50,657 nt of DNA from Nocardia aobensis NBRC 100429 (GCF_000308375.1 NZ_BAFQ01000170.1:1-50657); one strand, 5' to 3'; shown: positions 1 through 9,972, counted from the first letter of the stretch. Made by a program: numbers and translations. Notes: generated by a model from the sequence alone, not told the origin.

Positions 1-3000
1 CCGGATTCACCGGCAGATACGCCCCACCGGCCGCATGGATCGCGTAAAGGGCGGTCAGCAGGTCGACCGAACGGTGCATCGCCACGGCCACCACGGTTTC
101 CGGGCCGACGCCACGGTCGATCAACGTCCGCGCGAGCGCGTTCACCCGGGCCGCGAACTCGCCGTAGTCGAGTCGCGTGCCGTCCTCGGCGTCGAGCACG
201 GCGGCCGCCCGCGGTGTCGCGGCGGCCTGGGCGGCGAACAGTTCGGCGATGGTCGCCGAGGACGGCGCCATGGTCCCGCCGGTTTCGCGCACCGCCAGCT
301 CGCGCCTCTCCTCCGCGGTCAGCAGGTCGATATCGCCGATCGCGCGGTCGGGCCGATCGACGACCGCGCGCAGCAGCAGCACGAACCGGTCGATCATCGA
401 GCGGATCGTGGACTCGTCGAACAGGTCTGTCGCATAACCGAATTCGAGGGCCATCCCGTCCGGTTCACCGTCGCGGCGCGCGGTGTCGACGAGATTGAGG
501 TGCAGATCGTATTTGGCCACGCTCGGGTCGGCGGTCCGGGCATCGACGGTCAATCCTTCGAACCGCACCGCCGGAATGTCGATGTTGTGGAACGCGAAAC
601 CCACCTGCGTCAGCGGCGCATGCGCCGTGGAGCGAGGCGGATTCAGCACCTCGACGAGACGTTCGAACGGGATGTCGGCATGGTCGAAGGCGGCGAGATC
701 GGTCGCGCGGACCTGCTCCAGAATCCGGCGGAAGGAGGCGCCGGGGTCGATGCGGGTGCGCAACACCAGGGTGTTGACGAACATGCCGATCAGGCGTTCG
801 AGTCCCGGTTCTCCGCGTCCGGCGACCGGCGTGCCGACCGCGATGTCGTCGCTACCCGACAGACGTGCCAGCAGGGCGGCATACGCGGCGTGCAGCACCA
901 TGAAAACCGTGGCATCGCAGGAGCGGCCCAGCGCGGTGAGGGCACGCCCGAGGTCGGCGGGCAGGGTGTGCGACACCGTCGCACCGCGGAAGCTCTGCCG
1001 CGCCGGGCGCGGGCGATCGGTGGGCAGATCCAGCACTTCGGGCAGATCGGCCAGCGCCGTGCGCCAGTAGTCGACCTGCACGGCGGCCGGAGCGCTCGGA
1101 TCGTCTTCGGTGCCGAGCCGTTTGCCTTGCCACAGTGCGTAATCCGCGTATTGCACGGGCAGCGGTTCCCATCGCGGCGCCTGCTGCCGGCGGCGTGCCT
1201 CGTAGGCGGTCATCAGGTCGGCGGCCAGTGGCGCGAGCGAGGATCCGTCGAAGCTGATGTGATGGACGACGAGGACCAGCGTGTGTTCCTCGGGCGCGGT
1301 GCGCAGCAGGACCACCCGGAACGCAACGTCGCGGGTGACATCGAATCCGGCGGCCGCCGTCGCGGCGATCCGCGCCTCGAGTTCGGCCGCGGGAACCGTC
1401 ACCGGCTCCAGCGGCGGCAGCGCCTCGCGCACCGGCACGATCACCTGATGCGGCCCGGTGTCGCTGTCCGGGTGCACGGTCCGCAACGCCTCGTGCCGGT
1501 CCAGCACATCGGCGACGGTCGCACGCAGGGCCGCCACATCGAGCGGGCCGGACATGCCCACCACCAGGGCGATGTTGTACAGCGCGGAGTCGGTGTCGAA
1601 CTGGTTGAGAAACCACATCCGGGCCTGGGCCGGCGAGAGCGGGATGCGCGCCGGTCGCGGTTGCGGCACCAGCGGTTCCCGCCCGGATGTGTCGAGGGTG
1701 CGCAGCGCCGCGGCGAGCGCCGCGACCGTCGGGGCGTCGAAGACGGTGCGCAGCGACACCTCGACACCGAATGCGGCACTCAGCCGCGCGACCAGCCGCG
1801 TCGCCGACAGCGAATTGCCACCGAGGGCGAAGAAGTCGTCGGCGGCGCCTACCTGGTCGATGCCCAGCACGGCGCCGCACACATCGGCGACGAGCTGTTC
1901 GGCCGCATCGCGCGGCGCGACGAAAGCGGCTCGCGCACTGGCGAATACCGGCTCGGGCAAGGCGGCGCGGTCGACCTTGCCCACCGAGGTCAGCGGCAGG
2001 GCGTCGAGTACCGTCACCGACTCGGGAACCATATGCGCGGGCAGGTGGCGCGCGGCATAGGACGTCACGGCGGCCACGTCGACGACGTCGTCGCCGGGCG
2101 CGAGATAGGCGGCGAGCCGCATGCCGCCGTCGGTCGCGACGCTCACCGCGACCGCGGCGGCGACGTCCGGATGACCGGCCAGGACCGCCTCGATCTCACC
2201 GAGTTCGATGCGTTGCCCGCGGATCTTCACCTGGAAGTCGGTGCGCCCGGCGTATTCGAGGGTGCGTTCGGGGGTCCAGCGGGCCAGATCGCCGGTGCGG
2301 TACATCCGCTCCCCCGCCGCGCCGAACGGCTCGGCCACGAACGCCGCCGCCGTCTCCGCGGGCCGATCGAGATATCCGCGGGCGAGATGGATGCCGGAGA
2401 TGTACAGCTGTCCGGTCACCCCGGCCGGCACCGGCCGCAGCCGCTCGTCCAGAACCAGCGCCCGCACACCGCGGATCGGACCGCCGATCGTCACCCGATC
2501 GCCGGGTCTCAGCGGATCGCTGATCGCCACCATGATCGTGGTCTCGGTCGGTCCGTAGCCGTTGTGCAACCGGCGTCCGGGTCCCCACACCGCGACGGTG
2601 TCGGCCGAGACCGCCTCCCCACCGGCCACCAGCACCCGCAACGACCCGAGTTCGGCGGGCGACATCGTCGCCAGCACGCTGGGCGTGAGGAACGCGTGCG
2701 AGATCCGTTGCCGGCGAATCACTTCCGCCAGCGGCTCACCGGCGAAGACATCCGGTGGCGAGACCACCAGCGTCGCGCCGTGCGGATGTGCCATCAGCAG
2801 TTCCAGCACCAGCGCGTCGAAGCCCGGAGCCGCCACCTGCAGCACGCGCGCGGAATCGCCGATCCGATACCGATCCCGTTGTTCGGCAGCGAAATTCGCC
2901 ACACCCGCGTGCGTCACGGCGACGCCCTTCGGCTCGCCGGTCGAACCCGACGTGTAGACCACGTACGCCGTATTCGATACCCGGCACGGGCGAATCCGGT

Positions 3001-6000
3001 CGCGGTCGGTCACCGCGGCCGCGGAACGGCACGTGATGCGGGCCTCGGTGCGCGGTTCGTCGAGGACCAGCCGCTCGGTGGTCTGCGGCACCAGGTCCCG
3101 CGTCGCGATCACGGCGACAGCGACCCGGACGTTCGCGAGCATGACCGCCACGCGCTCGGCCGGATTGCGCGGATCCACGGGGACGAAGGCGGCACCCGTC
3201 TTCGCCACGGCCCACATTCCCACCACGAGTTCCATCGACCGCGACAGCACCAGCGCGACCCGGTCGTCGGCTCCGATCCCGTACTCGATCAGCACCCGGG
3301 CCAGCTGATTCGACCGGGCGTCCAACTCCCCGTACGTCAGGGTGTGCCCGCCCGACACGATCGCCACGGCCTCCGGATCCCGGACCGTGAGCAGCTCGGC
3401 CAGCACGAGCGGCGCCTCGGCGCCGCCACCGGACGCGGGCACCAGCGTGGCGCGCTCACCGGCCGACAGCACATCGACCGCGCCGACCCGCTGCCCCGGA
3501 TCACGCACGACCGATTCGAGAATCCGATGCAGGCGCGCGGCGAACTCCTCGACCGTGCCGCGGTCGAACACGTCCGTCGCGTAGTTGATCCGCATGGGGA
3601 GATCGCCTGCCGCCCGGGCATTCTCGGCGACGGTGACAATCAGGTCGACCTTCGCCGGCTGCGGTCCCGGATCCAGGACCTCGGCGGTGACCCCGGCCAG
3701 CTCGAGGGCCGGGCGGTTCATATTGTCGAACGCCAGATACACCCGGCACAGCGGGTCCTGCGCCGCCGCCGACATCGGCTCGATCGCCTCGGCGACCTGT
3801 TCGTAGGGCAGGTCGCTGTGAGCGAGTGCGCCGAGATCGATGTCCTCGACCCGCGTCAGGAAGTCAGTGAACGTGTCGTCGTCAGCTACTCGCGTCCGCA
3901 GCGGCACGGTGTTGACGAACATGCCGATCAACGGTTCGAGCGCGCGTTCGCCGCGGCCCGCGACCGGCGTGCCGACGGTGATGTCGGCCGAGCCCGACAG
4001 CCGGGCCAGCAGCACCGCCAGCGCGGCGTGCACGAGCATGAAGGTGGTGACCTTCGCCGTGCGGGCCAGCTGCTCGATCCCGGCGTAGGTTTCGGCGGTG
4101 ATCGCGGTGTCGACGACATCGGCGAGCAGGGACCGGCGATCCGGGCGCCGGCGGTCGGCCGGGAGTTCCAGCGGCCGCGCCATACCCGACAATTGCTTTG
4201 TCCAGTAGTGCAATTGGCGAGCGGCGAGCGACTCGGGATCGGTGTCGTCGCCCAGTAGGATGCGCTGCCGGATGCTGTAGTCGGCGTAGTGCACCGGCAG
4301 TGGCTGCCAGCCGGGGGCGTGCCCCTGCGCTCGCGCGCGGTAGGCGGTGGCGAAATCGGCCGCGAGTGGCGGCAGCGACGACCCGTCGCAGCAGATGTGG
4401 TGCAGGACGACCACCAGGACGTGTTCGTGATCGGCGGTGGCGAGCAGTGCGACTCGGATCGGCGGCCGATGGCGCACATCGGTTCCGGTCGACACCAGCT
4501 CGCCGATCCGGTGGTCGAGTTCGTCGGCGCAGACGCGCCGCGCCGTCACATCCAATTCCGCCACGACATCCTCGGACGGCAGAATCACTTGCGTGCCTCG
4601 GCCGTTCACCGCCGGATACACCGTGCGCAGGGATTCGTGCCGTTCGATCACATCGGCCAGGGCCGCGTGCAGGGCGGCGGTGTCGAGCCGTCCGGACAGC
4701 CGCAGCACCAGCGGAATGTTGTAGGCCCCCGATTCGGGCTCGATCTGATTGATCAGCCAGATCCGGTTCTGCGCGGGTGCGAGCGGAATGGGATCGACCC
4801 GCGGCTGCGGCCGCAGCGCGGGGCGAGCGGACCGGCGGGCGCCGTCGATATGGGCGGCGAGCTGGGCCGCGGTCGGCTTCTCGAACAGCTCGCGCACCGA
4901 TACCTCGCATCGGGTCGATTCAGCGATCCGCACCGCGGCCCCCGTGGCCGTCAGCGAATTGCCGCCCAGCTCGAAGAAGTCGGCCAGCACACCGACCCGG
5001 TCGACGCCCAGGACCTCGGCGAAGACACCGGTGATGGTCTCCTCCACGGCCGTGCGCGGCGCCACGTACGCCGCCGCCGAATCCGGGGCCGGCTCGGGCA
5101 GGGCCCGATGGTCCACCTTGCCGTTGACGGTCAGTGGCAGCGCGTCGAGAACCACGACATGGGCCGGGACCATGTAGTCCGGCAGAATCGAACGCACATG
5201 CGTGCGCAGCTCCTCGGCCACACAGACCGCTCCGGTGGCCGGCACCACGTAGGCCAGCAGCCGGGCCGCCTCGGTACCGGGCAGATGCACCACGACGACC
5301 GCCGCCGACACCGAACCGTGGCTCGAGAACGCGGCGCGGATCTCGTCCAGTTCGATCCGGAACCCGCGCAGCTGCACCTGCCGATCCGCGCGGCCTCGAT
5401 ACTCCAACTCGCCCTCGAGATTCCGGCGCGCGATGTCACCGCTGCGGTACAGCCGCGCACCCGGTACGCCGAACGGGTCGGCGACGAAGCGTCCGGCGGT
5501 CAGCCCGGGCCGGCCGACATAGCCCCGGGCGAGTTGCGCTCCGGCAACGTAGATTTCGCCCCAGGCTCCCAGCGGCACCGGTCGCAGGCGCTCGTCCAGG
5601 ACATACACGCGCAGGCCCGGTAGCGGCGGTCCGATGGTGCTGGGTGCGCCCGGTACGGCCCGGTCGGCCGCCAACGGGGTGTAGGTGACGAAGACCGTGG
5701 TTTCGGTGATGCCGTAACTGTTGGCCAGTACCGGCAGATCCGGATTCCGGGCATACCAGTCGGACAGACTCGCCGGATTCAGCGCCTCACCGGAGAGGAC
5801 GACGAGGCGCAGGGCGAGCTCACCGTCCGGTTGCCCGGCGTCCACATAGCGCTGTCGTGCGGCCGCGAACTGGTGGAACGCCGACGGTGTCTGACTGAGA
5901 ACGCTCACCTTCTCCCGCGCGGCGAGGCGGACCAGCTCGTCCGGTGAGCGCGTGACGGGACCGTCCACCACCACGAGCCGGCCGCCGGTGACCAGCGCAC

Positions 6001-8008
6001 CGAAGATCTCCCACACCGAAAAGTCGAACGCGAACGAATGGAACAGCGTCCACACGTCACCGGCGCGTACCCCGATTTCGGCAGTGGCGTTCGTCAAGTA
6101 GGCGGCGACCGCGCCGTGGGTGATCGCCACACCCTTCGGCTGCCCCGTCGACCCGGAGGTGTAGATGACATAGGCGACGTTGCCTGGGCGCACGGGACGC
6201 ACCCGGTCGGCGTCGGTGATCGGCTCGCCGCTCTCGGTGGGGTCGTCGTCCAACAGCACGACGCGGCCCGTCTCCGGCAGCCGATCGGACATGCTCCGGT
6301 TCGTCACCAGGGCGATCGGTTCGGCGTCGTTCACTACGTAGTCGAGGCGCTCGAGCGGGTGTGCGCGGTCCAGCGGCAGATATCCGGCGCCCGTCTTCAC
6401 GACGGCCAGTGCGGCCACGATCAGATCGACATCACGCGGCAGTGCGATCGCCACCAGCGTGTCCGGTCCGGCCCCGAGGGCGATGAGCCTGCGCGCCAAC
6501 CGGTTGGAGCGTTCGTCGAGTTGGCGGTAGGTCAGCGCGGTCGTCCCGTCGTCCACGGCGACGTCGGACGCCGAGAACGCCGCCTGCCGGGTGACGAGGT
6601 CGGCGAGTGTCGCCGCTGTGGCCGTTCCCTCGCGGCCCGCGAGTTCGCCGAGCACCGTCCGCTGTTCGGCGGTATCGACCAGCGGGATGTCGACCAGCCG
6701 GGCATCGGCGGGCGAGTTCGCCATGCGGTCGAGGAAGTCGACGAAGCGGCCGGCATGGGCGTCGAGTTCGTCCTGTCCGTACAGGTTGGCATTGCCGTGC
6801 AGTTCGACCGCCAGCGGTGCGTCGGCGCCGGCGCGGTACATATTGAGTTGCAGATCGTCGAGCGCTCCGGAGGTCAGCGCGCGGTAATGCCCCGTCGCCT
6901 CGCCGAGGCGGATCTCGGAATCGAAGAACAGGATGTTGACGATCGGGCCGAAGGAGGTCGCCGCCGCGTCGACGGCGTCGGATTCGCGGCGCAGGTCCTC
7001 GAACCGGTAGAGCTGATGTCGCATGGCCAGCACGAGTTCGGACACCGATGCGCGGACCAGGTCCTCCACCGTGGTCGCCGGGTCCACGGTGAATCGGATC
7101 GGCACCATATTGGCCAGCATCGCGGCGGCATTGCGCAATCGCCGCGTCACCCGCCCGGACACCGGCAGCGACAGGACGACCTCGTCGGTACCGGTCATGC
7201 GCGCGAGGAAGGCGGCGAACGCGGCCACCACCACCTGCGCTGTCGAGGCGTGCAGGTCGTCGGCGAAACGGTCGAGCCGCGCGGTCAGCGGCGCCGGCAA
7301 CCTACGCCCGGCGAAGCGGTCGTCCTCGCTCCATTTGGCGGAGCGCCCCGCCAAACTCGCGGCCGGCGGCAGGTCGGCCGCCTTGTCCAGCCAGTACGCC
7401 CGGTCGGTGTCGAACCGCCGGCTCGTCCGATAGTCGTGCTCGGCGGCGATGATGTCGTTCAGCCCGAGTGCCGCCGGCCGCGTCGGCGCTCGACCCTCGA
7501 TCAGTGCGTTGTAGTGCTCGGCCACGCGGTTGATGAGGTTGAACGCGCCGTAGCCGTCGATGACGAGATGGTGAGCGCGCGCGTACCACAGGTACCGGTC
7601 CTCGCCGATCCGGATGAGTCGCGTCGTGGTGAGCCGGTCCCGGGCCAGATCGACCGCCTTGCTGCCGTAGTCGCGGCGCATCCAGTCCATCGCCGCCGCG
7701 TGCGGATCCGCGGCCTCGGTCAGATCCAGGAGCGGCTCGTCGTAGACGATGCCGCGATCCACGTACTGATACGGACGACCGCCGACCTCGACCACGCGGA
7801 CGATGAGTGACTCGCTCTCGTGACCGGCGTCGTTCACCGCCTTGGCGAAGGCGGCGTAGTCGATGTGCCCCTCGATCTCGACGTAGTGGGCGATGTTGAC
7901 GTTCGGTCCGCCGGGTAGATTGTCCGCCAGCCACATTCCGTATTGCGCCCTGGAAAGCGGAATCAGATCAGGATTTCGGTCGGCAGGCATGGCTGAATCC
8001 GGACTCAT
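1..8008 (-). CDS. Non-ribosomal peptide synthetase, N-terminal 2669 codons (C-A-PCP-C-A-PCP-C-A...), truncated by window edge
   Basis: A multimodular synthetase that would activate and condense amino acids on phosphopantetheine arms. Starting at ATG 8008, which has GAGGAGGGG a few bases upstream, the frame stays open to the left edge. Condensation motifs are HHLVIDG (about residue 146), HHICCDG (1203) and HHISFDG (2249). Adenylation motifs include YTSGSTGQPKG (about 616), FDFSVWEIF, NSYGITETTV and NGKVDHRALP in module 1, and YTSGSTGEPKG (about 1684), FDALVLELL and NGYGPTETT in module 2. The carrier serines lie in LGGNSL at residues 1018 and 2066. A third adenylation domain begins near residue 2520 and is cut. 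No epimerase or thioesterase is visible. By recollection the first C domain resembles that of EntF (AQYGMW, AHYVE, YARAHH), which suggests a siderophore-type enzyme; the substrates are not predicted. Confidence 0.95.
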   Translation of the reverse strand, partial: MSPDSAMPADRNPDLIPLSRAQYGMWLADNLPGGPNVNIAHYVEIEGHIDYAAFAKAVNDAGHESESLIVRVVEVGGRPYQYVDRGIVYDEPLLDLTEAADPHAAAMDWMRRDYGSKAVDLARDRLTTTRLIRIGEDRYLWYARAHHLVIDGYGAFNLINRVAEHYNALIEGRAPTRPAALGLNDIIAAEHDYRTSRRFDTDRAYWLDKAADLPPAASLAGRSAKWSEDDRFAGRRLPAPLTARLDRFADDLHASTAQVVVAAFAAFLARMTGTDEVVLSLPVSGRVTRRLRNAAAMLANMVPIRFTVDPATTVEDLVRASVSELVLAMRHQLYRFEDLRRESDAVDAAATSFGPIVNILFFDSEIRLGEATGHYRALTSGALDDLQLNMYRAGADAPLAVELHGNANLYGQDELDAHAGRFVDFLDRMANSPADARLVDIPLVDTAEQRTVLGELAGREGTATAATLADLVTRQAAFSASDVAVDDGTTALTYRQLDERSNRLARRLIALGAGPDTLVAIALPRDVDLIVAALAVVKTGAGYLPLDRAHPLERLDYVVNDAEPIALVTNRSMSDRLPETGRVVLLDDDPTESGEPITDADRVRPVRPGNVAYVIYTSGSTGQPKGVAITHGAVAAYLTNATAEIGVRAGDVWTLFHSFAFDFSVWEIFGALVTGGRLVVVDGPVTRSPDELVRLAAREKVSVLSQTPSAFHQFAAARQRYVDAGQPDGELALRLVVLSGEALNPASLSDWYARNPDLPVLANSYGITETTVFVTYTPLAADRAVPGAPSTIGPPLPGLRVYVLDERLRPVPLGAWGEIYVAGAQLARGYVGRPGLTAGRFVADPFGVPGARLYRSGDIARRNLEGELEYRGRADRQVQLRGFRIELDEIRAAFSSHGSVSAAVVVVHLPGTEAARLLAYVVPATGAVCVAEELRTHVRSILPDYMVPAHVVVLDALPLTVNGKVDHRALPEPAPDSAAAYVAPRTAVEETITGVFAEVLGVDRVGVLADFFELGGNSLTATGAAVRIAESTRCEVSVRELFEKPTAAQLAAHIDGARRSARPALRPQPRVDPIPLAPAQNRIWLINQIEPESGAYNIPLVLRLSGRLDTAALHAALADVIERHESLRTVYPAVNGRGTQVILPSEDVVAELDVTARRVCADELDHRIGELVSTGTDVRHRPPIRVALLATADHEHVLVVVLHHICCDGSSLPPLAADFATAYRARAQGHAPGWQPLPVHYADYSIRQRILLGDDTDPESLAARQLHYWTKQLSGMARPLELPADRRRPDRRSLLADVVDTAITAETYAGIEQLARTAKVTTFMLVHAALAVLLARLSGSADITVGTPVAGRGERALEPLIGMFVNTVPLRTRVADDDTFTDFLTRVEDIDLGALAHSDLPYEQVAEAIEPMSAAAQDPLCRVYLAFDNMNRPALELAGVTAEVLDPGPQPAKVDLIVTVAENARAAGDLPMRINYATDVFDRGTVEEFAARLHRILESVVRDPGQRVGAVDVLSAGERATLVPASGGGAEAPLVLAELLTVRDPEAVAIVSGGHTLTYGELDARSNQLARVLIEYGIGADDRVALVLSRSMELVVGMWAVAKTGAAFVPVDPRNPAERVAVMLANVRVAVAVIATRDLVPQTTERLVLDEPRTEARITCRSAAAVTDRDRIRPCRVSNTAYVVYTSGSTGEPKGVAVTHAGVANFAAEQRDRYRIGDSARVLQVAAPGFDALVLELLMAHPHGATLVVSPPDVFAGEPLAEVIRRQRISHAFLTPSVLATMSPAELGSLRVLVAGGEAVSADTVAVWGPGRRLHNGYGPTETTIMVAISDPLRPGDRVTIGGPIRGVRALVLDERLRPVPAGVTGQLYISGIHLARGYLDRPAETAAAFVAEPFGAAGERMYRTGDLARWTPERTLEYAGRTDFQVKIRGQRIELGEIEAVLAGHPDVAAAVAVSVATDGGMRLAAYLAPGDDVVDVAAVTSYAARHLPAHMVPESVTVLDALPLTSVGKVDRAALPEPVFASARAAFVAPRDAAEQLVADVCGAVLGIDQVGAADDFFALGGNSLSATRLVARLSAAFGVEVSLRTVFDAPTVAALAAALRTLDTSGREPLVPQPRPARIPLSPAQARMWFLNQFDTDSALYNIALVVGMSGPLDVAALRATVADVLDRHEALRTVHPDSDTGPHQVIVPVREALPPLEPVTVPAAELEARIAATAAAGFDVTRDVAFRVVLLRTAPEEHTLVLVVHHISFDGSSLAPLAADLMTAYEARRRQQAPRWEPLPVQYADYALWQGKRLGTEDDPSAPAAVQVDYWRTALADLPEVLDLPTDRPRPARQSFRGATVSHTLPADLGRALTALGRSCDATVFMVLHAAYAALLARLSGSDDIAVGTPVAGRGEPGLERLIGMFVNTLVLRTRIDPGASFRRILEQVRATDLAAFDHADIPFERLVEVLNPPRSTAHAPLTQVGFAFHNIDIPAVRFEGLTVDARTADPSVAKYDLHLNLVDTARRDGEPDGMALEFGYATDLFDESTIRSMIDRFVLLLRAVVDRPDRAIGDIDLLTAEERRELAVRETGGTMAPSSATIAELFAAQAAATPRAAAVLDAEDGTRLDYGEFAARVNALARTLIDRGVGPETVVAVAMHRSVDLLTALYAIHAAGGAYLPVNP

Positions 8009-8784
8009 CGTCTAACCCCTCCTCGAATTCCGAGACACGGAGCAGCGCACACCCCCACCTGTTTCCATGCGCGGAATTCCCCGTTGCGATACCCTTGATT
8101 ACGAATGCAATTGCATTTGCGATTCCCCGAGCTGCCGGAATCCCGAATCGCCGGATTTCCGAATCAACCTAACTCATTTCGCTCACGCGCGGTTCGACGC
8201 ACACGACGCCGCCCCAATCGGAGCCGGGAACGAGCCACTGGCCGATTGAGGGTGTTATCCAGATCGTGTGCGTGCTCTGCGTAGCTGAGGACCCCCTCTC
8301 GCCGAGCTTGGCAAGCACTGTGCGACAACTCTTCGCCGTATTATCACGACGTGCCGCCACAACTTGCGGGCGGCCCGAAAGCCCCACTCGCACAGAGGCA
8401 TATGAGGGCCCCGTCGAATGGGTCGGAACTACGAGCGATTTGTCCGTATTAAAGTGGAAGGCGTATTGTCGAGCGGGTCGATCCCCCCGCCACGCCACGG
8501 TTTCGGAAGCTGGTGTCGGCATTGTGTCCGACCCGGGGAGACTGCCCCGGCGAGCATTGTTTCACCTTTCCGCACGACGACGCTGCGCGGAATGACCTAT
8601 TGCGGTCCACACTGTGCGGAAAACCGTTGTACCACACCTAGCCGATACTACTGAACAGCGGCTTTGCTGTCCCGTACTCGCCGGGAAATCCGGCGAGCCC
8701 CGAGCATAATCTTCCGATTCGACCGAGTCCGAGAAGGACACCGCGAGAGCTTCTCGGCGATACCCATGCCGGTGAGCGGCGGAT
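8009..8784. other. Long leader between NRPS and small hypothetical gene; no supported gene
   Basis: This stretch has no convincing gene on either strand. The open frames are short, lack ribosome binding sites and read as low-quality protein. It is visibly less GC-rich than its surroundings. It must carry the NRPS promoter and contains the AATGCAATTGCATT palindrome, listed separately. Confidence 0.6.
8104..8117. promoter_or_regulatory. Perfect 14-bp palindrome AATGCAATTGCATT upstream of the NRPS
   Basis: The sequence AATGCAA/TTGCATT is a perfect inverted repeat without spacer, ending about 96 bases upstream of the NRPS ATG. The flanks extend it imperfectly. It is a candidate operator for a dimeric repressor; a metal-responsive (Fur/Zur-like) regulator is possible but not shown. 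Confidence 0.45.
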
Positions 8785-8982
8785 TCACGGGCCCAGGAAT
8801 AGCCGTTCGTTCGGCAAGCGGTTCTCCGGGAGGCGGCCGTCGATGGTGTCGAGAATGAATTCGATCGTGCACCAACGCTTGCGCCGCCAGTCCCGGACGA
8901 TATTGTCCACTGCCGCGGCGGCGGTCCGGTAATCGAAGGCCGTTCCACCCAGCCAGATACGCATGTGCACATCGTTGTGCAC
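8785..8982 (-). CDS. Small hypothetical protein (about 65 aa)
   Basis: I do not recognise this protein. It reads as a plausible soluble protein with motifs VHNDVHMRIWLGG and RRKRWCTIEFILDTIDG. The chosen GTG at 8982 has GGAGGCGGAGGG about 8 bases upstream; an in-frame ATG at 9045 would give 86 residues but has only a weak ribosome binding site. It lies between the NRPS leader and mftR, on the same strand as both. No function is assigned. Confidence 0.5.
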   Translation of the reverse strand: MHNDVHMRIWLGGTAFDYRTAAAAVDNIVRDWRRKRWCTIEFILDTIDGRLPENRLPNERLFLGP

Positions 8983-9163
8983 CGCGTACCCTCCGCCTCC
9001 GGGCCTCAGCACGGCACCGGGATGGCCGAGGTCGCGCTGCCACATCGACGGTCCTGCCGATTCTCTGCGTTCATCTTCGTCCCCGAGCGGTAGTGCCGGC
9101 CTGACTCCCGTCCACCCTTCCTTCCACGCGGGCGATCGGCGACCGTAGAACTACGTACTTTTC

Positions 9164-9811
9164 CTACGTGGTCGCCTGCTCGGCGCCGAATCCGGAACCC
9201 CAGCTCCGCAGCGCGCGGTCGAGGATGTCGGTGAGCTCCTGGTCGGGGTGGTCGAGCCAGTGTTCGTATCCCGCGATCGCGACGCCGAGTGCGCAGTGGC
9301 CCGCGACCTGGGCGAGCAGATCGCGCGTGCCGACACCCAGCCGGGCGGCCACGAATTCGGCCACCACGTTGCGCCACTCCTGATAGCGCAGCGTCGAATG
9401 CGCCTGCAGCGCGGGAACTTTCAGGATCAACTCCATACGTTTGCGATGCCAGGGCACCTGAGCCGGGTCGAAGCGGTTGAACTCGACCACCACACTGCGG
9501 ACCGCGTCGGCGACCGGCTGGTCGGGCGGGCACCGGTCGAACAGATCGCGCATCGCCTGGAGTTGTTCGCTGAAGTTGCCCCACACGACGTCGTTCTTCG
9601 ATTCGAAGTAGCGGAAGAAGGTCCGCTTGCTGACCCCCACGGCGGCCGCGATGTCCTCGACCGTGGTGTCGTCGAATCCGCGCTGCTCGAACAACTCGAA
9701 GGCGACCCGTTCCAACTCGTCAGCGCTGGTCGAGGGCCTGCGACCCGCCCTGACACGTGGTGCGACAGGTTTTTCCGCTGTCACCCCTTCCATTTTGTCA
9801 CTCGGTGACAT
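9164..9811 (-). CDS. mftR: Mycofactocin system TetR-family repressor MftR
   Basis: A TetR-family regulator of about 215 residues. The N-terminal helix-turn-helix reads TTVEDIAAAVGVSKRTFFRYF, the classical TetR DNA-binding helix ending in F-R-Y-F. The C-terminal ligand domain has features typical of MftR (HRKRMELIL, AGYEHW). It sits divergent to mftA, and a perfect palindrome lies at its 5' end. The start is uncertain: ATG 9811 has GTGAGG upstream, GTG 9826 and ATG 9793 are alternatives, and starting at 9793 would leave the palindrome outside the coding region. Known MftR proteins repress mycofactocin genes and respond to acyl-CoA; that role is inferred here. Confidence 0.85.
   Translation of the reverse strand: MSPSDKMEGVTAEKPVAPRVRAGRRPSTSADELERVAFELFEQRGFDDTTVEDIAAAVGVSKRTFFRYFESKNDVVWGNFSEQLQAMRDLFDRCPPDQPVADAVRSVVVEFNRFDPAQVPWHRKRMELILKVPALQAHSTLRYQEWRNVVAEFVAARLGVGTRDLLAQVAGHCALGVAIAGYEHWLDHPDQELTDILDRALRSWGSGFGAEQATT
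9796..9810. promoter_or_regulatory. Probable MftR operator TGTCACTCGGTGACA
   Basis: TGTCAC-TCG-GTGACA is a perfect 6-bp inverted repeat with a 3-bp spacer in the mftR/mftA divergent region. A possible -10 for mftA (TATGCT, 9812-9817) follows directly and a weak -35 (TTCCAT, 9788-9793) precedes it, so the palindrome would fill the promoter spacer. It also overlaps the likely mftR start, which fits autoregulation. Binding is inferred. Confidence 0.65.
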
Positions 9812-9861
9812 TATGCTGTGCCTCACACCCGTTGCCCCGATCCCATCCCCTAGGAGCGGTC

Positions 9862-9972
9862 ATGAACGAACCCATCACCAGCCAGACAGTAGTCCCCGCG
9901 GAGGACGGGCTCGTCGAAGACGACCTGCTCGTCGAGGATGTCTCGATCGATGGCATGTGCGGTGTCTACTGA
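9862..9972 (+). CDS. mftA: Mycofactocin precursor peptide MftA (36 aa)
   Basis: This is the ribosomal precursor of the redox cofactor mycofactocin. The 36-residue peptide is acidic in the middle (EDGLVEDDLLVEDVS) and ends in IDGMCGVY, the diagnostic C-terminus. In the family the final Val-Tyr pair is oxidatively decarboxylated and cross-linked by MftC with help from MftB. ATG 9862 is preceded by TAGGAG at a 6-base gap. It overlaps mftB by a few bases, so the two are translationally coupled. Confidence 0.95.
   Translation: MNEPITSQTVVPAEDGLVEDDLLVEDVSIDGMCGVY

Noticed and set aside
35..4258. Very long plus-strand open frame of 1407 codons
   Set aside because: It is Arg/Gly/His-rich without domains and lies opposite the NRPS reading frame, which has clear motifs. 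It is a GC-rich antisense shadow.
8164..8172. TTAGGTTGA-like half of an iron-box (IdeR/DmdR) on the minus strand upstream of the NRPS
   Set aside because: Only one half-site is recognisable and the second half does not match, so it was not listed as an iron box.
8067..8595. Short plus-strand frames in the NRPS leader
   Set aside because: They lack ribosome sites, have mixed composition and no recognisable domain.
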